The notes under the pieces were generated by a model. It saw only the letters and a list, made by a program, of their open reading frames with translations, had not been told where the DNA came from and ran no database searches. From Acanthaster planci (Eukaryota > Echinodermata > Asteroidea > Valvatida > Acanthasteridae), in the NCBI RefSeq assembly GCF_001949145.1, contig NW_019091436.1, forward strand, positions 392,485 through 445,788: 53,304 nucleotides of DNA. Reading direction: 5' to 3'. Every line of letters begins with the position of its first letter. Positions within the stretch are counted from its first letter, which is position 1. Below, piece after piece: positions 24,401-33,977 of the stretch. The position numbers and the translations under genes were made by a program.

Positions 24401-27400
24401 TAGAAAATAGTGATCAGCAGACTAGTGGCCATGGTGCAACAGTGACTGTAAGAATCTTCTCAACAGTGAACACTTTGAAGGATGGTGGTCAAAGTTCATG
24501 TATGAGGGTGAACAGGTGGCTGCAATAGACATATGGCTACAACAAACTAACAGTTTTATTTGACAGGTGGCAAAAAGGAACCATCAGCCAACATTTTCTT
24601 CATAGATCTATTATTTTCTTGTGCCTTGGTGGGGGGGGGGGTCCCAACGTGTCCAGTCTCTCCAGGTTTGCCTATGTCCTTGTGAAACCAAATTGCAGTG
24701 TGTGTGTGTGTGTGTGTTAGTAGTGATAGCTTGACTGATAGTTTGACCGATAGCTTGACCGATAGTTTGACCGATGTGCTTCATTATGATTGTTCTCATC
24801 CCTATTATATTATTATCAAGTGACAACTGTCCAGATGCCGACGCAAACTCCAAGTCCAATCCTGATTGGTAGTACAGTATCTTTCTCCCTATTTGCTCCT
24901 TCCTCAAGTCCAGAGAGATTTTCTTGTTACACCCAATAACTAAATCAGCTTTTTTTTGCCATGAAGGCTTTGGTTCTTTCGGCCGTCTTGTACGTAATTG
25001 ATGCCCTTCAGTTAGCATGAGTTCAACTCTTTGCAAATCTTTTCAAGGATATAACCTAAATTGGCTTGCTATGATAGTGAGCTTTGGAAATCTTTGGAAA
25101 GAGAAACATGAAATGTGGGCCTGTTTTTGTACATGCGTAATTCAGTTGACTGAATTGACATGGCAAAGAAAACCTCTCTGGATGTGATTGATTGCATGCA
25201 CCTGCTTCCACCTGCTTACCAACTATCACTGTAAATAAGCTTAAGGTCATGTCTAACTTGGGGAGTCCATGTTACTATGTGGCTGCTTTTGGTTTGCCGA
25301 GAAAACTCTTGAACTTTTCAGTTTCTCTCAAAAAGAAGCACGTGAACATAATCGCTTTTGGTTGTCTGCCTTGCTTAAAGTTGTTGTTAAGGGAGCATCA
25401 CAAAACGTGGGACACTTCCATTCCTAATTGGGATTTCCCATTTAGGCATTCATAAATTCATTTTTATTCCCAGTGGGTCTGGCCAGATTGCCAACAAACT
25501 TGCACAGACAAATGCCACATTTGCAGGAACCGTTGGTATTTTTGTGACCTACCGTTCAGAGCCACCAAGGGCAAAACATCACATGCTTGCACTGGTTCCT
25601 GCTTGAATTTGGCACAGAATGTGCGTGGTCATTTTTCAATGGAATGTGTACAAGGCCACCCTGGCCTCACATCAAGAGGACTGGTCTAGAGGGCAGGTGC
25701 AAGTCTGAAGTGGCACTGCAGAGCCCAATTTGTAGTCTTATAAATGCATAGCGATTAGTCGTACTTTTACAATCTCCTTACTCTGAGGACAAGAACAGCA
25801 TGTCAGTCAATTTGACGTCCACGTTTTGTGATGCGTTTTTTCTACACTCCAAAAAACCTTTTTTTGAAAGCCTCAAGTAACATGGGTATTATCTACAGTC
25901 CCCAGACAAAGAAAAGACCACTTCACACTCCAACCCCAAAACACCACATTTCCAAGAGCTTCATTTTTGAGTTGATTTCTTTTCATTTTAATGAGTGTGA
26001 CAGACAAAACGGCAATTATATCTCCTCAAATATGAACTGTAAAGAGACCTGTTTTGGTTTTCTTTTTTGACAACTTTTTTTAATGCATTTAGTTGGAAAA
26101 ATATCAATTTTTTTATCAACGCATGGGCCATTTGGCTTTTGGGGGTTTTTTGAGGAATTTTAACCCAAAAAATTAATCTTGCTTGGGAACATAACCACTG
26201 ATTACGTTATTCAAATCTGAGAAGCTCAAGTCCATGCATGTTGCATTTCTGTTATTTAAGTTTGTGCAAAGTGTCCAGCATGCTTAAGCGTAATTAACAT
26301 GCAGTCCAGGAATGGTTTGTTCATGTCTTACGTCACGTCCTCCTCATGCTTGCACTGTGTTCAGAACCCCCCTCCCAACCCTTGCCCCCCCCCACTTCCT
26401 ACTGAAAGCTCCACCCAGTCAACCTCAATACTCCATTACCAAAAGTGCCTTGTGTTTCGTTCCAGGAATGAGGTTGGTCATCGAATACCAACAGTGTACA
26501 TCCGTAATCTTGTATTCTTTCATGAACTCGCATGGAGTTGGCGGAGAAAAAATCCAGACAAATTCTGATAGTCGGATCACAACGAGAGACCTGTTATCAT
26601 TCAACCCAGACAAAGGCATCGCAAAATAACACTTGAGCCAATTTTTTTTTTTAAGCTCAAGATTCTGTTTGGGTCATAATGAAATGCTCCATCAGGAAAA
26701 AACTACAAGCCCTAAGTTACTGAAAAGTGCAGTGTAACCTTACCCATCTCATTTCCTCTAAAATCCACCAGAAGGTTTCAGAAGATTTTGTAGGACTGGG
26801 GAAGGCACAGTCAAGCCACATTGATTTGGTATGGAACTTGGAGCCAGCACAGAGTGGTTGAGGTTTTGAGAATTGAGAGAGGTTTTGAGCTTATCTGCCC
26901 AAGAGGTTACGCTTTACAAGCAGAGTTCCTTTGTCAGGTTGTCACGGCAACAGGTCTCTCTAAGATTACTGCTCTTGTTAGATGAATAAGAAAATCTACA
27001 TATGCAGAATCTTTGTTATTTGATGGATATAAAACATCTCCCACTATGATGGATGACAGTACAGTTTTACCTTTTTTTACATGCCATCGTTACCCCTGAT
27101 TGCCAAGCATATAATCCCATCTTATACTTATTCCTCAGGGAAATGTACTGGTTTGTGTGTGCGTTGATAAATACAGGCACGTGGCAACCAAGCAGTCTCA
27201 CATATAAGACTCTTCTCTCATTGGTTGTCATACCTCCCCTGGGTGGGGAAACACTATCATGATGAAACGTATTACCCATAGACACAAACCGTGTTCAAAA
27301 GTTCTTTGAACTCTTGCAGCAGTAGACCTCACTATTTTGCTTGGTATTTTTTGTTCTTTTTTTTTCATTTTTTAAATTTTGAGTTTTCCTTTGAGTATCA

Positions 27401-29727
27401 AATAAAAAGAAGTAGGAATTTGTCATTGCTTTGCTTGCTTTCAACGATAATGTACATGTATGCCATGTGTTTGAAAACTTCTCAAAGGAGTGCAAGACTT
27501 GCTTTAATGGAATCACAGAAAATGCATGTGCCATTTATTAAAAACAAAATGGAACTAAGATTTTGACTTCAGGAGATACTAATGTTTGGGGAATCTTGTT
27601 TTGTCATTCTGATCTTTTGAATCAAAACTTTTCAGGGCATTTATTTTCCCTTTGTTTTTTACGTTTGTAATGAATGTTTTATTTTCTTTTAAAAAAGACA
27701 GTGTCGTTTCTCAAAACTTATTTTCTCAACATGACTTGTTTTACACTCATGCATTTGCATGATCTCATGACAAGGTGTGTACATTAACAGCATTTCAGTT
27801 TTGTGACTTATTATCGAAGTATTAAGTAAGAGTCTCCACATCTGTTCCAAAGCATCCAGTATTACCATAACATGAGCCAAGTAATTTCCACATTTCCATA
27901 AAAATACAAGGAGTAAAGGAAACCGTGTAAATGTGATGTCTGTGATTTTTTGGAGACAGCACCCCAACAGGCTCCCACTGGTGTCAAGGTCACACCCAAA
28001 GGAAGTAACAGTGTGACGGTCAAGTGGAATTCCATCACGACCTCAGCCAATGAGGAGCCTCTTTCAGGTTACAAGGTATGGCTTTTTTTTTTGGAGAAAA
28101 TAACATTTGCGACATTTTTGTGACATTTCTGAAAATGTTGGCTTTGTCTCCAGTGTGAGGCTCAAACTTGATCATTTTATGATTTTTTTTGGTAGATTTG
28201 GTCTCAAAGTAGGCCCCTCTTGTTCTCCATGAAATTTAGAAAGATTCCATTCGGAATTTCTCAATTCAAATTTATTTTTAAAAGCCTCTTAATGGTTCGG
28301 GGATATAATCAATGAATTGATTAGTTTTGAAATTGATTAATCAGTTTGCTGTTACTTCATTACCAGCAGGTGCATTAAACTTTAAAGTTTTCTGTTGCTG
28401 GATGCTATTTGATGAACCTGTTGGCTGTTAAGATTTTTGCCTGCTGGATTTTATGAATTGGCTCAGCAAGTTTTCATTGACATTGTTTGCTGTGATTTCT
28501 TGGCTTGTTTGGTGCATGGCAGACACAGAAATCACTGGCTCCCTGCTCATCTTGTTCATTGACTGTGATTCGTCAGCCTCTGTCCTACCACATGATTAGC
28601 CCAGTGGTCAAATGTTTAGCCCGAGACCACTGACACCAAAGCCACTGTCTTCTCTTTCATTCCAGGTCCTGTACTGGCCTCAGGGAGACTTTGAAGATGA
28701 CGCCGCCATTGAGAAAGTCAACAAAAACACCAATCAGATCACCATTGATGGTCTGAAACTGGGCACTACGTACTATATCAAGGTCAAAGGTTATAGTAAA
28801 GGGGGCGACGGAGTGGCCAGTTCACCTCCACAGTCAATTGACATAGGTAATGTAAACATCGAAACTTTGATTTGAAGAAAAAACTGACACTGCACATGGC
28901 AGTAAAATAGCGTTGGCTTTGTGTGTCATTTTTGGGCCACCTGGGTTCCACATTCAATTTCCCCAAGACAAGATGGTAAACTTCTCAGCACTTGGTTTGC
29001 TCGGTTGATTGTCAAGAAATCTAGGGAACGAACGTTGTTTTCAAAGATTAAGATTTTGTTTTTGGACTGTGGATTAAATTCACTTTGAATTTTTAAGATC
29101 CAGCTAAAGATGGCACTGTACTGTGTTGCCGTAAATGTAACATTAATGTGTATTATTTATAGCAGCAACTCTAGCTCATTATAACGCATCATGATCATGA
29201 AAGCCCAATTTCATGACATTGCCCTGCCGAAAATATTACTGAGAAAAAAATGGTTAAAAGTACGTGTTGCAAGACGTTGGGGAGCCCGGGATGGGGCTCC
29301 ATATGTGGACAACTACATTTAAGTCTATTGTCTAGAGCTACCCGGCAGGTCTAAGTCTTTGCTCCGTTAGAATTATGCAGAGACGCAAAGGCAAAAGATG
29401 TAGCCATTGCTTTGGAAGCCCGTTTTGGATGCGGCCTTAGTGCCTCTTTTTCAGAAAAAATTCCAGTGAATTCACACAGCTCAGATGCACCACAGAGGAT
29501 GTTTCATCTTGGGGAGGGGGATTCAGGCAAACTCTTCAGTGCTGGTTCTCAGTCCTCATTAAGAATGAAAAAATAATAACTTCCATGCCTAATTAACGGT
29601 GATTGATGGCGTCTTGTTCTTAGGTGCAGCAGGCGAACAGTCACCAAGAGGTGGAAAAGCAACACACATCACGGCGTCTACTCTTCTTGTGTTCCTTCCC
29701 CTCCTTGTTGCCTTTCACCTACACTGA
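12392..29727 (+). CDS. CNTN: Contactin-like GPI-anchored cell-adhesion protein (complete, 18 coding exons)
   Basis: Exons: 12392-12443, 12853-13161, 13792-13887, 14555-14764, 15018-15120, 15397-15581, 16195-16467, 17293-17568, 18148-18314, 18819-19101, 19715-19855, 20134-20204, 20987-21218, 21508-21623, 22194-22383, 27960-28075, 28666-28846 and 29624-29727. All introns are GT-AG and the phases agree throughout, giving 1034 aa against about 1020 for vertebrate contactins. Domain order is signal peptide (1-17), six Ig domains (about 20-570), four FN3 domains (about 573-1000) and a hydrophobic C-terminal tail without a cytoplasmic part. This is the contactin architecture. Ig1 and Ig6 sequence also match contactins closely (Ig1 has GPHMVKQP and RVMDAGTYQC). 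Known contactins act on neural and epithelial surfaces, in cis and trans adhesion and in septate-type junctions. Which vertebrate paralogue is nearest cannot be told, since invertebrates usually have one co-orthologue. Confidence 0.93.
12853..13161 (+). CDS. CNTN: Contactin exon 2: Ig domain 1
   Basis: This exon encodes residues 18-120 and a whole Ig fold. The disulphide cysteines are C51 and C101, the core tryptophan is W63, and DAGTYQC carries the usual strand-F tyrosine. The opening GPHMVKQP and closing MSRKAKLEFA are typical of the contactin first Ig domain. Both ends are phase 1. Confidence 0.92.
13792..14764 (+). CDS. CNTN: Contactin exons 3-4: Ig domain 2
   Basis: Exons 13792-13887 and 14555-14764 are separated by a 667-bp intron. 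They start YLNYFPEVGPADI. Ig cysteines lie in CISCEVPEHYP and in DVGTYKCFARN, with W in VEVIWYNDPFP. In contactins Ig1 and Ig2 pack into a horseshoe with Ig3-4, and this exon split within Ig2 is consistent with that family. The exon 4 donor (CAA|GTAGGT) is ordinary. Confidence 0.88.
15018..15581 (+). CDS. CNTN: Contactin exons 5-6: Ig domain 3
   Basis: Exons 15018-15120 (ends phase 2) and 15397-15581 (ends phase 1). The first half gives VTLSCFFFGN. The second half gives PSIQWRRKTP and DDAGEYECYTEEG, supplying the Trp and the second Cys. The fold is complete with a linker ending NVVVR. Confidence 0.9.
16195..16467 (+). CDS. CNTN: Contactin exon 7: Ig domain 4
   Basis: A single phase 1-1 exon of 273 nt encodes the domain. 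Landmarks are ATWECEAESPDG (first Cys), YKWYRN (core Trp), LTIT and DTGMYQCAASNDYG (second Cys). The acceptor follows a T9 run. The intron after it carries the rearranged tRNA-SINE. Confidence 0.92.
16735..16910 (-). mobile_element. tRNA-derived SINE, copy 1 (minus strand)
   Basis: On the minus strand the element starts GGCAAGCTCGGTGG. It has an A-box-like TGGTCGAGTGG (16899-16889) and a perfect B-box GGTTCGAATCC (16854-16844). The tRNA-like head closes with CCGAG, pairing with CTCGG near its 5' end. A non-tRNA body of about 95 bp follows to about 16735. Pol III box spacing, the extended body and intronic location say SINE rather than a working tRNA gene. It lies in contactin intron 7. Confidence 0.75.
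16963..17252. mobile_element. Head-to-head inverted SINE pair forming a long palindrome (copy 2)
   Basis: The SINE body appears in opposite orientations at about 16996-17079 and 17166-17247, giving complementary arms of about 82 bp. An inner pair, ACTAGTGCAGAC (17082-17093) and GTCTGCACTAGT (17102-17113), is a perfect 12-bp stem with an 8-nt loop. The right half keeps the B-box (GGTTCGAGTCC, about 17128) but the A-box head is lost on both sides. The left flank (TTCAAGATGTATTTTT then GCATTGGGG) duplicates the flank of copy 1 at 16684, so copies 1 and 2 arose by a local duplication and inversion. The right arm ends about 45 bp before contactin exon 8. Confidence 0.75.
17293..17568 (+). CDS. CNTN: Contactin exon 8: Ig domain 5
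   Basis: A 276-nt phase 1-1 exon. It has VTIICQPKAAP (Cys), IQWTKGSQIL (Trp) and DAGEYTCTATNSIG (Cys). The acceptor is only about 45 bp from the right arm of an inverted SINE, so the 5' intron end is dominated by repeat DNA. Confidence 0.92.
18148..19101 (+). CDS. CNTN: Contactin exons 9-10: Ig domain 6 and start of FN3-1
   Basis: Exon 9 (18148-18314, ends phase 0) gives TLTCQASYDPYFELRYIW. Exon 10 (18819-19101) gives GEYSCQAITIIDEASASA, the rest of Ig6, then the GRPGPPAGISV linker typical of the contactin Ig-FN3 junction, and the first half of FN3-1 (NVSWSHGADNNSPIESY). A 112-bp perfect-period array of 16-bp units sits 81 bp before the exon 10 acceptor. Confidence 0.9.
18626..18737 (+). repeat. 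16-bp tandem array, seven units
   Basis: The unit is GATATCAAATTGATTT, with the first two units ending GATAT instead of GATTT. Seven units fill 112 bp without length change, inside contactin intron 9 and 81 bp before the exon 10 acceptor. Each unit contains GATATC and the near-palindrome ATCAAATTGAT, so the array can pair with itself. Confidence 0.95.
19715..20204 (+). CDS. CNTN: Contactin exons 11-12: rest of FN3-1, start of FN3-2
   Basis: Exon 11 (19715-19855) encodes the C-terminal half of FN3-1, with LTGLSAWSRYRFRVIAVNA, the standard tyrosine-corner and strand-F region. Exon 12 (20134-20204) is only 71 nt and encodes PVEPPANVDG and the first FN3-2 strands up to ITWE. The intron between them has a G10 run near 20000 and a degenerate CTTGTTTGGAAGT duplication. 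Confidence 0.88.
20987..21218 (+). CDS. CNTN: Contactin exon 13: FN3 domain 2
   Basis: It begins PLPMQKWNAPGLTYIVYW, which continues the ITWE of exon 12 into the W-x-PLP pattern seen in contactin FN3-2. It ends with FDVQVQAKNVRGEGPKSPL, the strand F-G region. The phase runs 0 to 1. Confidence 0.9.
21508..22383 (+). CDS. CNTN: Contactin exons 14-15: FN3 domain 3
   Basis: Exon 14 (21508-21623) encodes APTNVAADPVSATSIQVSW up to LEGYM. Exon 15 (22194-22383) starts IKYWTED and holds LEPNTVYNILVSAYSGAG, the tyrosine corner and strand F. The exon 14 donor (ATG|GTAATGT) forms the start of a 43-bp tandem array, each later unit of which carries a similar donor-like sequence. Confidence 0.9.
21631..21825 (+). 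repeat. 43-bp tandem array, about 4.5 units, beginning at the exon 14 donor
   Basis: ACTGCCACTATCAGCTGATT starts at 21631, 21674, 21717, 21760 and 21803, a constant period of 43 bp. The last unit is partial. The bases before each start read CTGGTAATCT in the later copies. In the first position they are ATGGTAATGT, the real splice donor of contactin exon 14. The array therefore repeats a donor-like site every 43 bp inside intron 14. Confidence 0.93.
24013..24064 (+). repeat. Two perfect 26-bp tandem units
   Basis: GTATTGATTCATGTATGTAG followed by AATGAT occurs at 24013-24038 and again at 24039-24064, in contactin intron 15. Confidence 0.88.
24698..24776 (+). repeat. TG microsatellite and 12/13-bp degenerate tandem repeat
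   Basis: About ten TG dinucleotides (24698-24717) are followed by four near copies of TTGACCGATAG (24727-24776). This is intronic low-complexity DNA. Confidence 0.8.
27960..28846 (+). CDS. CNTN: Contactin exons 16-17: FN3 domain 4
   Basis: Exon 16 (27960-28075) gives APTGVKVTPKGSNSVTVKW through LSGYK. Exon 17 (28666-28846) continues VLYWPQGD and contains LKLGTTYYIKVKGYSKGG. The GYK-VLYW junction across a phase-0 intron matches the contactin FN3-4 pattern. The intron before exon 16 is the largest in the gene (5.6 kb). Confidence 0.9.
29624..29727 (+). CDS. CNTN: Contactin exon 18: GPI-anchor signal and stop
   Basis: It encodes residues 1001-1034: a small-residue region GAAGEQSPRGGK, a short spacer, then the hydrophobic tail TLLVFLPLLVAFHLH and TGA at 29725-29727. 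A spacer followed by a terminal hydrophobic stretch with no basic cytoplasmic tail is the signature of GPI attachment. Candidate omega sites are Gly, Ala or Ser residues near 1004-1013. The exact site cannot be fixed by eye. Confidence 0.87.
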
Positions 29728-32700
29728 AGTGGTACCGCCCAGTGTCTTTTGGACCACTCTGATCATGTGTACATGTTTTTTATATTAGCCAGTCTGTGCT
29801 GCACGAGATCATCCTGTGTTTTAATCGATATCATATTGATAACGTACCAAGACTGACTGTTTGGATTTGTGGATTAAATTTTGAAGCGAGCTTTCCAAAT
29901 GCAACAAGGAGTAAAATATTGCTAGCTGTTGGATTCCGTTGCTTATTGGCCAAAAATTAAAAAAAAATTACAGTGTTCATCAACTGTCTGATGTTTGGAA
30001 GCTTGCTTTCAAGTTGTTCTGCACTTCATTTAAATATTTGCACTTTCAGAGAAGTGTTGCATTTAATTTTGAATGTTACAAGTACCACCGTTGTTAACGA
30101 CATCATCCTTTTTTGTAAATTAAATCTTATTCTAAAGTATTTCCCTTTCATGTTTAACAAGAGAGACATTTTTACTTTTTTATGAGTTTGTGAATATTGC
30201 TATGTAAACTTTGCTTTGTTGTATTTAAGATAAGCCTGTATCGTTACAAGTCACATGCCAACTCTGTCTCTACCTAATACAGCTAGATGTCATGTTATGC
30301 AATTTTATCCAAGTTTTTAAAAAGGAGGTAAGATGTTCCAGATGCATGTTCCAGAAGACATTGCAGACCAGAATTAGTAGTGCCCTGTATTATAATCATG
30401 AAATAGAGTCGTAGTTAGATTAGTACTCCATCTTGAAGAACGTGTAACAGAACATACCGTGTTACTTTGCATGAAAATACTCACCAGCCTTGGCTGAGGA
30501 AGTTGCCGTAAATCGTAGGAATTCCAGATCAACAAAGCCCTAAGTGAAATCTGTACATGTGCTCGCCACTATGTCAAGTACCTGTGGTAAAGGGTTTTGT
30601 CAAGCGCTGCATGAAGGTTAGGCAGAGACAGAGGCTTGATTAATTGTAGTAATGGTTGTCGCTGCTACTGGACTGATTAGTGTTGAGTGAGGCTTTTTAT
30701 TTGAACTAATATATAATGTCAGAGTTGTAAGTGCTGTTTCGAGTTATGCAATTTTATCTTTAATCTCCGTGTTTCTAGGCCTTAATGACGGTACAGTGAT
30801 AAACAATTTTGGTTTAATGTCTGAACTCTCAAATCTATTAATAGATGTGTCGTGTTCCATCTTTTCTGCACAGTAATGGAAGTTGCTATTCAAGTGCTTA
30901 CTGCTCTCCTGAAGCAAAAACAAAACAAAAACAAATCAAAAAACTGGCTTGAAATTGCTTGTTGCTGTGCAGAGAGAGGCTTTGAAAATTGTGTACTGAA
31001 CATTCGCATACATTGTAAAATTAGTAGCAAATTGTCTGAAAATTAAACATTGTATGGTAGTTGTCATTCCAGTCATGAAGAATGATCCTGTCAAAAGTGG
31101 ATGATTGATTGAGAACTTATTGGACGGGCTGTGCGACCATGAGGTCTGCCGTGACATCGGCCAGTTACTGGCCAGGGCTGCCGAACAGGGTCATCACAAT
31201 ATGGATCAGGATAGATAAGACAAGTTGCCTTAGTCAGCTTAGACCTAGAATGTTTGATCACCTGAGACTTTGAGCACCTGAGATATTGTGATTCACCTGA
31301 TTCCTTGGAATCTTCTTATGAATGGACTTGTAAAATATTAGCTCGTTGTAAAAAAAGGTGAGTTCATGCCCTAGAAATTGTACGTTGTGTAGTGTTGTCA
31401 TTAGACATAGTTTAAGTAGTATGTGATGTGAATAACAGTGAAGGGATAAACACAAATGCAATCTAGAAAATCACAGGGAAAAGGGGTGGGGATGCAGATA
31501 TGGAATGATTGAAAAGCAATACCTTTGTATTCAGCACAGAAGCCATGATGGCTAGCCTGTCACAGTAAACCAGACTGCCCTGGCACAATGAATGTTTCAC
31601 TGTAGGTTAAAACGACCGGAGCATCTAAATGGCATATGTGAGAATAGCGTTGTTGGTACATTCTGTACATTGTGGAAGGTGGTAGAAAACAGCTCTGCAT
31701 GACTTCAAATTTCCTGGTTGTGCAAAGAAATAGCAGACAAACCAACAATTTACATTTAGGTGCACAATTTGGTACAGACAATTCTAACTTGACTTACACA
31801 GTAGTGTGAAATGTAGATTCAGAATTCTATTGATGTAGTTACACTCTGCCAAAATTATTTTAGAAGGTCTCGGTAAAAAACGTTCACTTTAGTAGGAACT
31901 AGAAAACAGTTGATCCGTCAGCGCAGCAATGACCAAAATAAGAGCAATATGAATTGCACACTTTCTCTATCCAAAGAACACTCCCCCATCCCATTGACTT
32001 TTCATACAGGGAAATTTATAAGGGTTTCAAATTATAAACTGTACACATGAGTGTTGTGAAAGTGGCAGTGTACGCACTAGGTGTTGTGTTAGTTTAGAAA
32101 ATTCTTGACATATTGGCAGTTGTAATGGATCAAAATACCAAATGTACATGTAGACTTGTAAATGTGCATGTAGGCAGGTTGTATAATTAGCCATGGATTG
32201 TGTGGTGAATGTATAGAAATGTGGTCAGTCAGCTGTCTTAGATTAACATCATCTTCATTTTAAGTTCTGTTTAAATGTTCATAAGGTTTTCAGGGAACAG
32301 TTTCCGTGTTAGCTAACACCAAGAAATAAATGATTGGGTTCTCAAATGACAATTCATGCAAATGTGATACACAGAGAATGTTGTATGTGATAAGGATCAA
32401 AAGCAGTAAAGTTGCTACTGATTGTGCATTGACAGTTCAACAGATTTGGGGAAAAAAAGGAGTTTTCATAGGAACCTTGAAACTAAAAGTACTTACTTCA
32501 GAATCCCAAAGACAATAAGTACTTTTTGTTAATTTTAAGTACCCACTATTAGTACTCTAGTTTATTAATTGACTCTTCTGGTATATGTACGGTAATGGTA
32601 ATATTATTTTATACTGTACAGTTTGGTTTACCCTGATAGCATTTCTGATGTTTGTGTATTTATTTAGTCTAATTTCTGTATCATATCATTAGTTCTGTAC

Positions 32701-33913
32701 CTCAGCATTCTTGTTTGTTATTACTAAAAACGGGTTTTCACTGTAGAACAGTTTAACCTTCTTACAAAGTTATGGCACTTAAATGCATGGAAACTGTGGC
32801 AATATTGGAGGAAGTTGCCATCAAAAATTAATGGTTGAAAAGTCTTGTGTCTGACGGGGCATGTCAGCAGATCTATTTTACTTTTCATGGTCAGAATTTA
32901 TGTTAATAATTGTGTCTGTTTAACAATCATTTGTCACTACTTTCACTGTTTCTATTTTCTTTTAGTGTTGAATTAAAAGTACTACTGTACATGTGTATTG
33001 ACGTCTCTTTGTACAACTTTTTCCGTACTCTGCTGTCCATCAATCAAGAGTAATATTGAGCCAACAGGGCTTGCTCTTTTGACGTCACAGTCCAGTTTTT
33101 CCTAAAAGTGGCTGTTAAAACTGTGGTTAAGGAAAAGAATTAGAAATCCCACGCAGCTATCAGAATACTGGATGATAAGATATTACTGTTCATTACCAAA
33201 CAGGGGTAGATTGGGGGCATCCCCACCCTTTTCACTAAAAAAATACAGGAAAAGAGAAGAAAACATGGAAAAAAAGGGAGATGGAAGAAAACAATGGCTG
33301 ACCCAGTCCCATAAATTTGGCAAAGGCGTAAGAGACAACAATTCTACATCAGGTTTCCCAACCTCCCTAAGTTTAAGGCCGCGAGTCCAACATACTTGGT
33401 TCACACTCTTCCTCTGGAATATCCACACGCCTCCTTTGGGAAAATGCCGGATGCCCTTGCTAAGTAAAAATACGCCCCTACTTAAAACTAATGGGAAAAA
33501 GGTAATTTTGAACAAATCGGAAGTAAACTTGAAAGCCAACCAAAAAGTGATATTTCTGCAAACTTGCTGCCCATCTAAAGCTAAGTGGTCAAGCTAAGTA
33601 GTCAAAGTATAAGCTTTCTGTTAGTGTGGCTGTCAGGAGGTAAAGGATACTTCCACCTTACCCCATCCAAAAAGGGAAACTTACATAATGAAAAAAGAAC
33701 TGAAAAAATTAAGGGTATGGGGAATGAAAACCACCAATCTGCTTGAAACTGCCTCGGTATGAATAACCCCTCAATCTTACCCTTTGATAAAATAGATCCT
33801 CTGCCCCCCCCTGAAATAATGAACATAAATGAGACTTGTGACAGCTTCGAAAATTTATGTCCGGGAAAATTATGCGCCGTTTACTTCAAGGCCTGCGACT
33901 GGTTTGTGGCGTA
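29728..33913 (+). other. Contactin 3' UTR and intergenic region
   Basis: No splice-supported gene is seen. Any of several AT-rich hexamers could end the contactin transcript, for example AATAAA at 32325-32330. A short GC-richer frame at about 31100-31218 (ENLLDGLCDHEVCRDIGQLL onwards) looks protein-like but has no clear start or splice site. From about 33180 the DNA becomes purine-rich with several long chance ORFs on both strands. The strip just before 33969 looks like an IDH3 promoter. Confidence 0.5.
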
Positions 33914-33977
33914 TGACGTAAAATTGATATGCAAATTTTACCACTGTCGCGTCGCCTTGCTGGAAAAGATGGCTGCG
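33914..33977 (+). promoter_or_regulatory. Putative IDH3 proximal promoter and TISU-like start
   Basis: TGACGTAA (33914-33921) resembles a CRE/ATF site and ATGCAAAT (33929-33936) is a perfect octamer motif, both within 60 bp of the start codon. The start context AAAGATGGCTGC resembles the TISU/YY1 element (SAASATGGCGGC), which marks very short 5' UTRs and is frequent in mitochondrial genes. These are sequence matches only. The transcription start is not known. Confidence 0.4.

Larger units (their letters stand above)
22384..27959 (+). other. Contactin intron 15 (5.6 kb), no gene seen
   Basis: GT at 22384 and AG before 27960 bound this intron. It contains a 26-bp tandem pair, a TG microsatellite, a G10 run at about 24631, and several chance ORFs on both strands (for example 24611-25036 on the minus strand, which crosses the G-run and microsatellite). 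No splice-bounded exon fits contactin here. FN3-3 and FN3-4 join correctly across it. Confidence 0.75.

Noticed and set aside
24611-25036. 141-codon minus-strand ORF in contactin intron 15
   Set aside because: It translates the TG microsatellite and the GATAGTTTGACC repeat (Thr-His and Gln-Ala-Ile runs) and has no family features.
33172-33597. Long overlapping ORFs on both strands before IDH3
   Set aside because: Both strands are open because the DNA is strongly purine-biased with few stops. The peptides are low-complexity and there are no splice or start signals.
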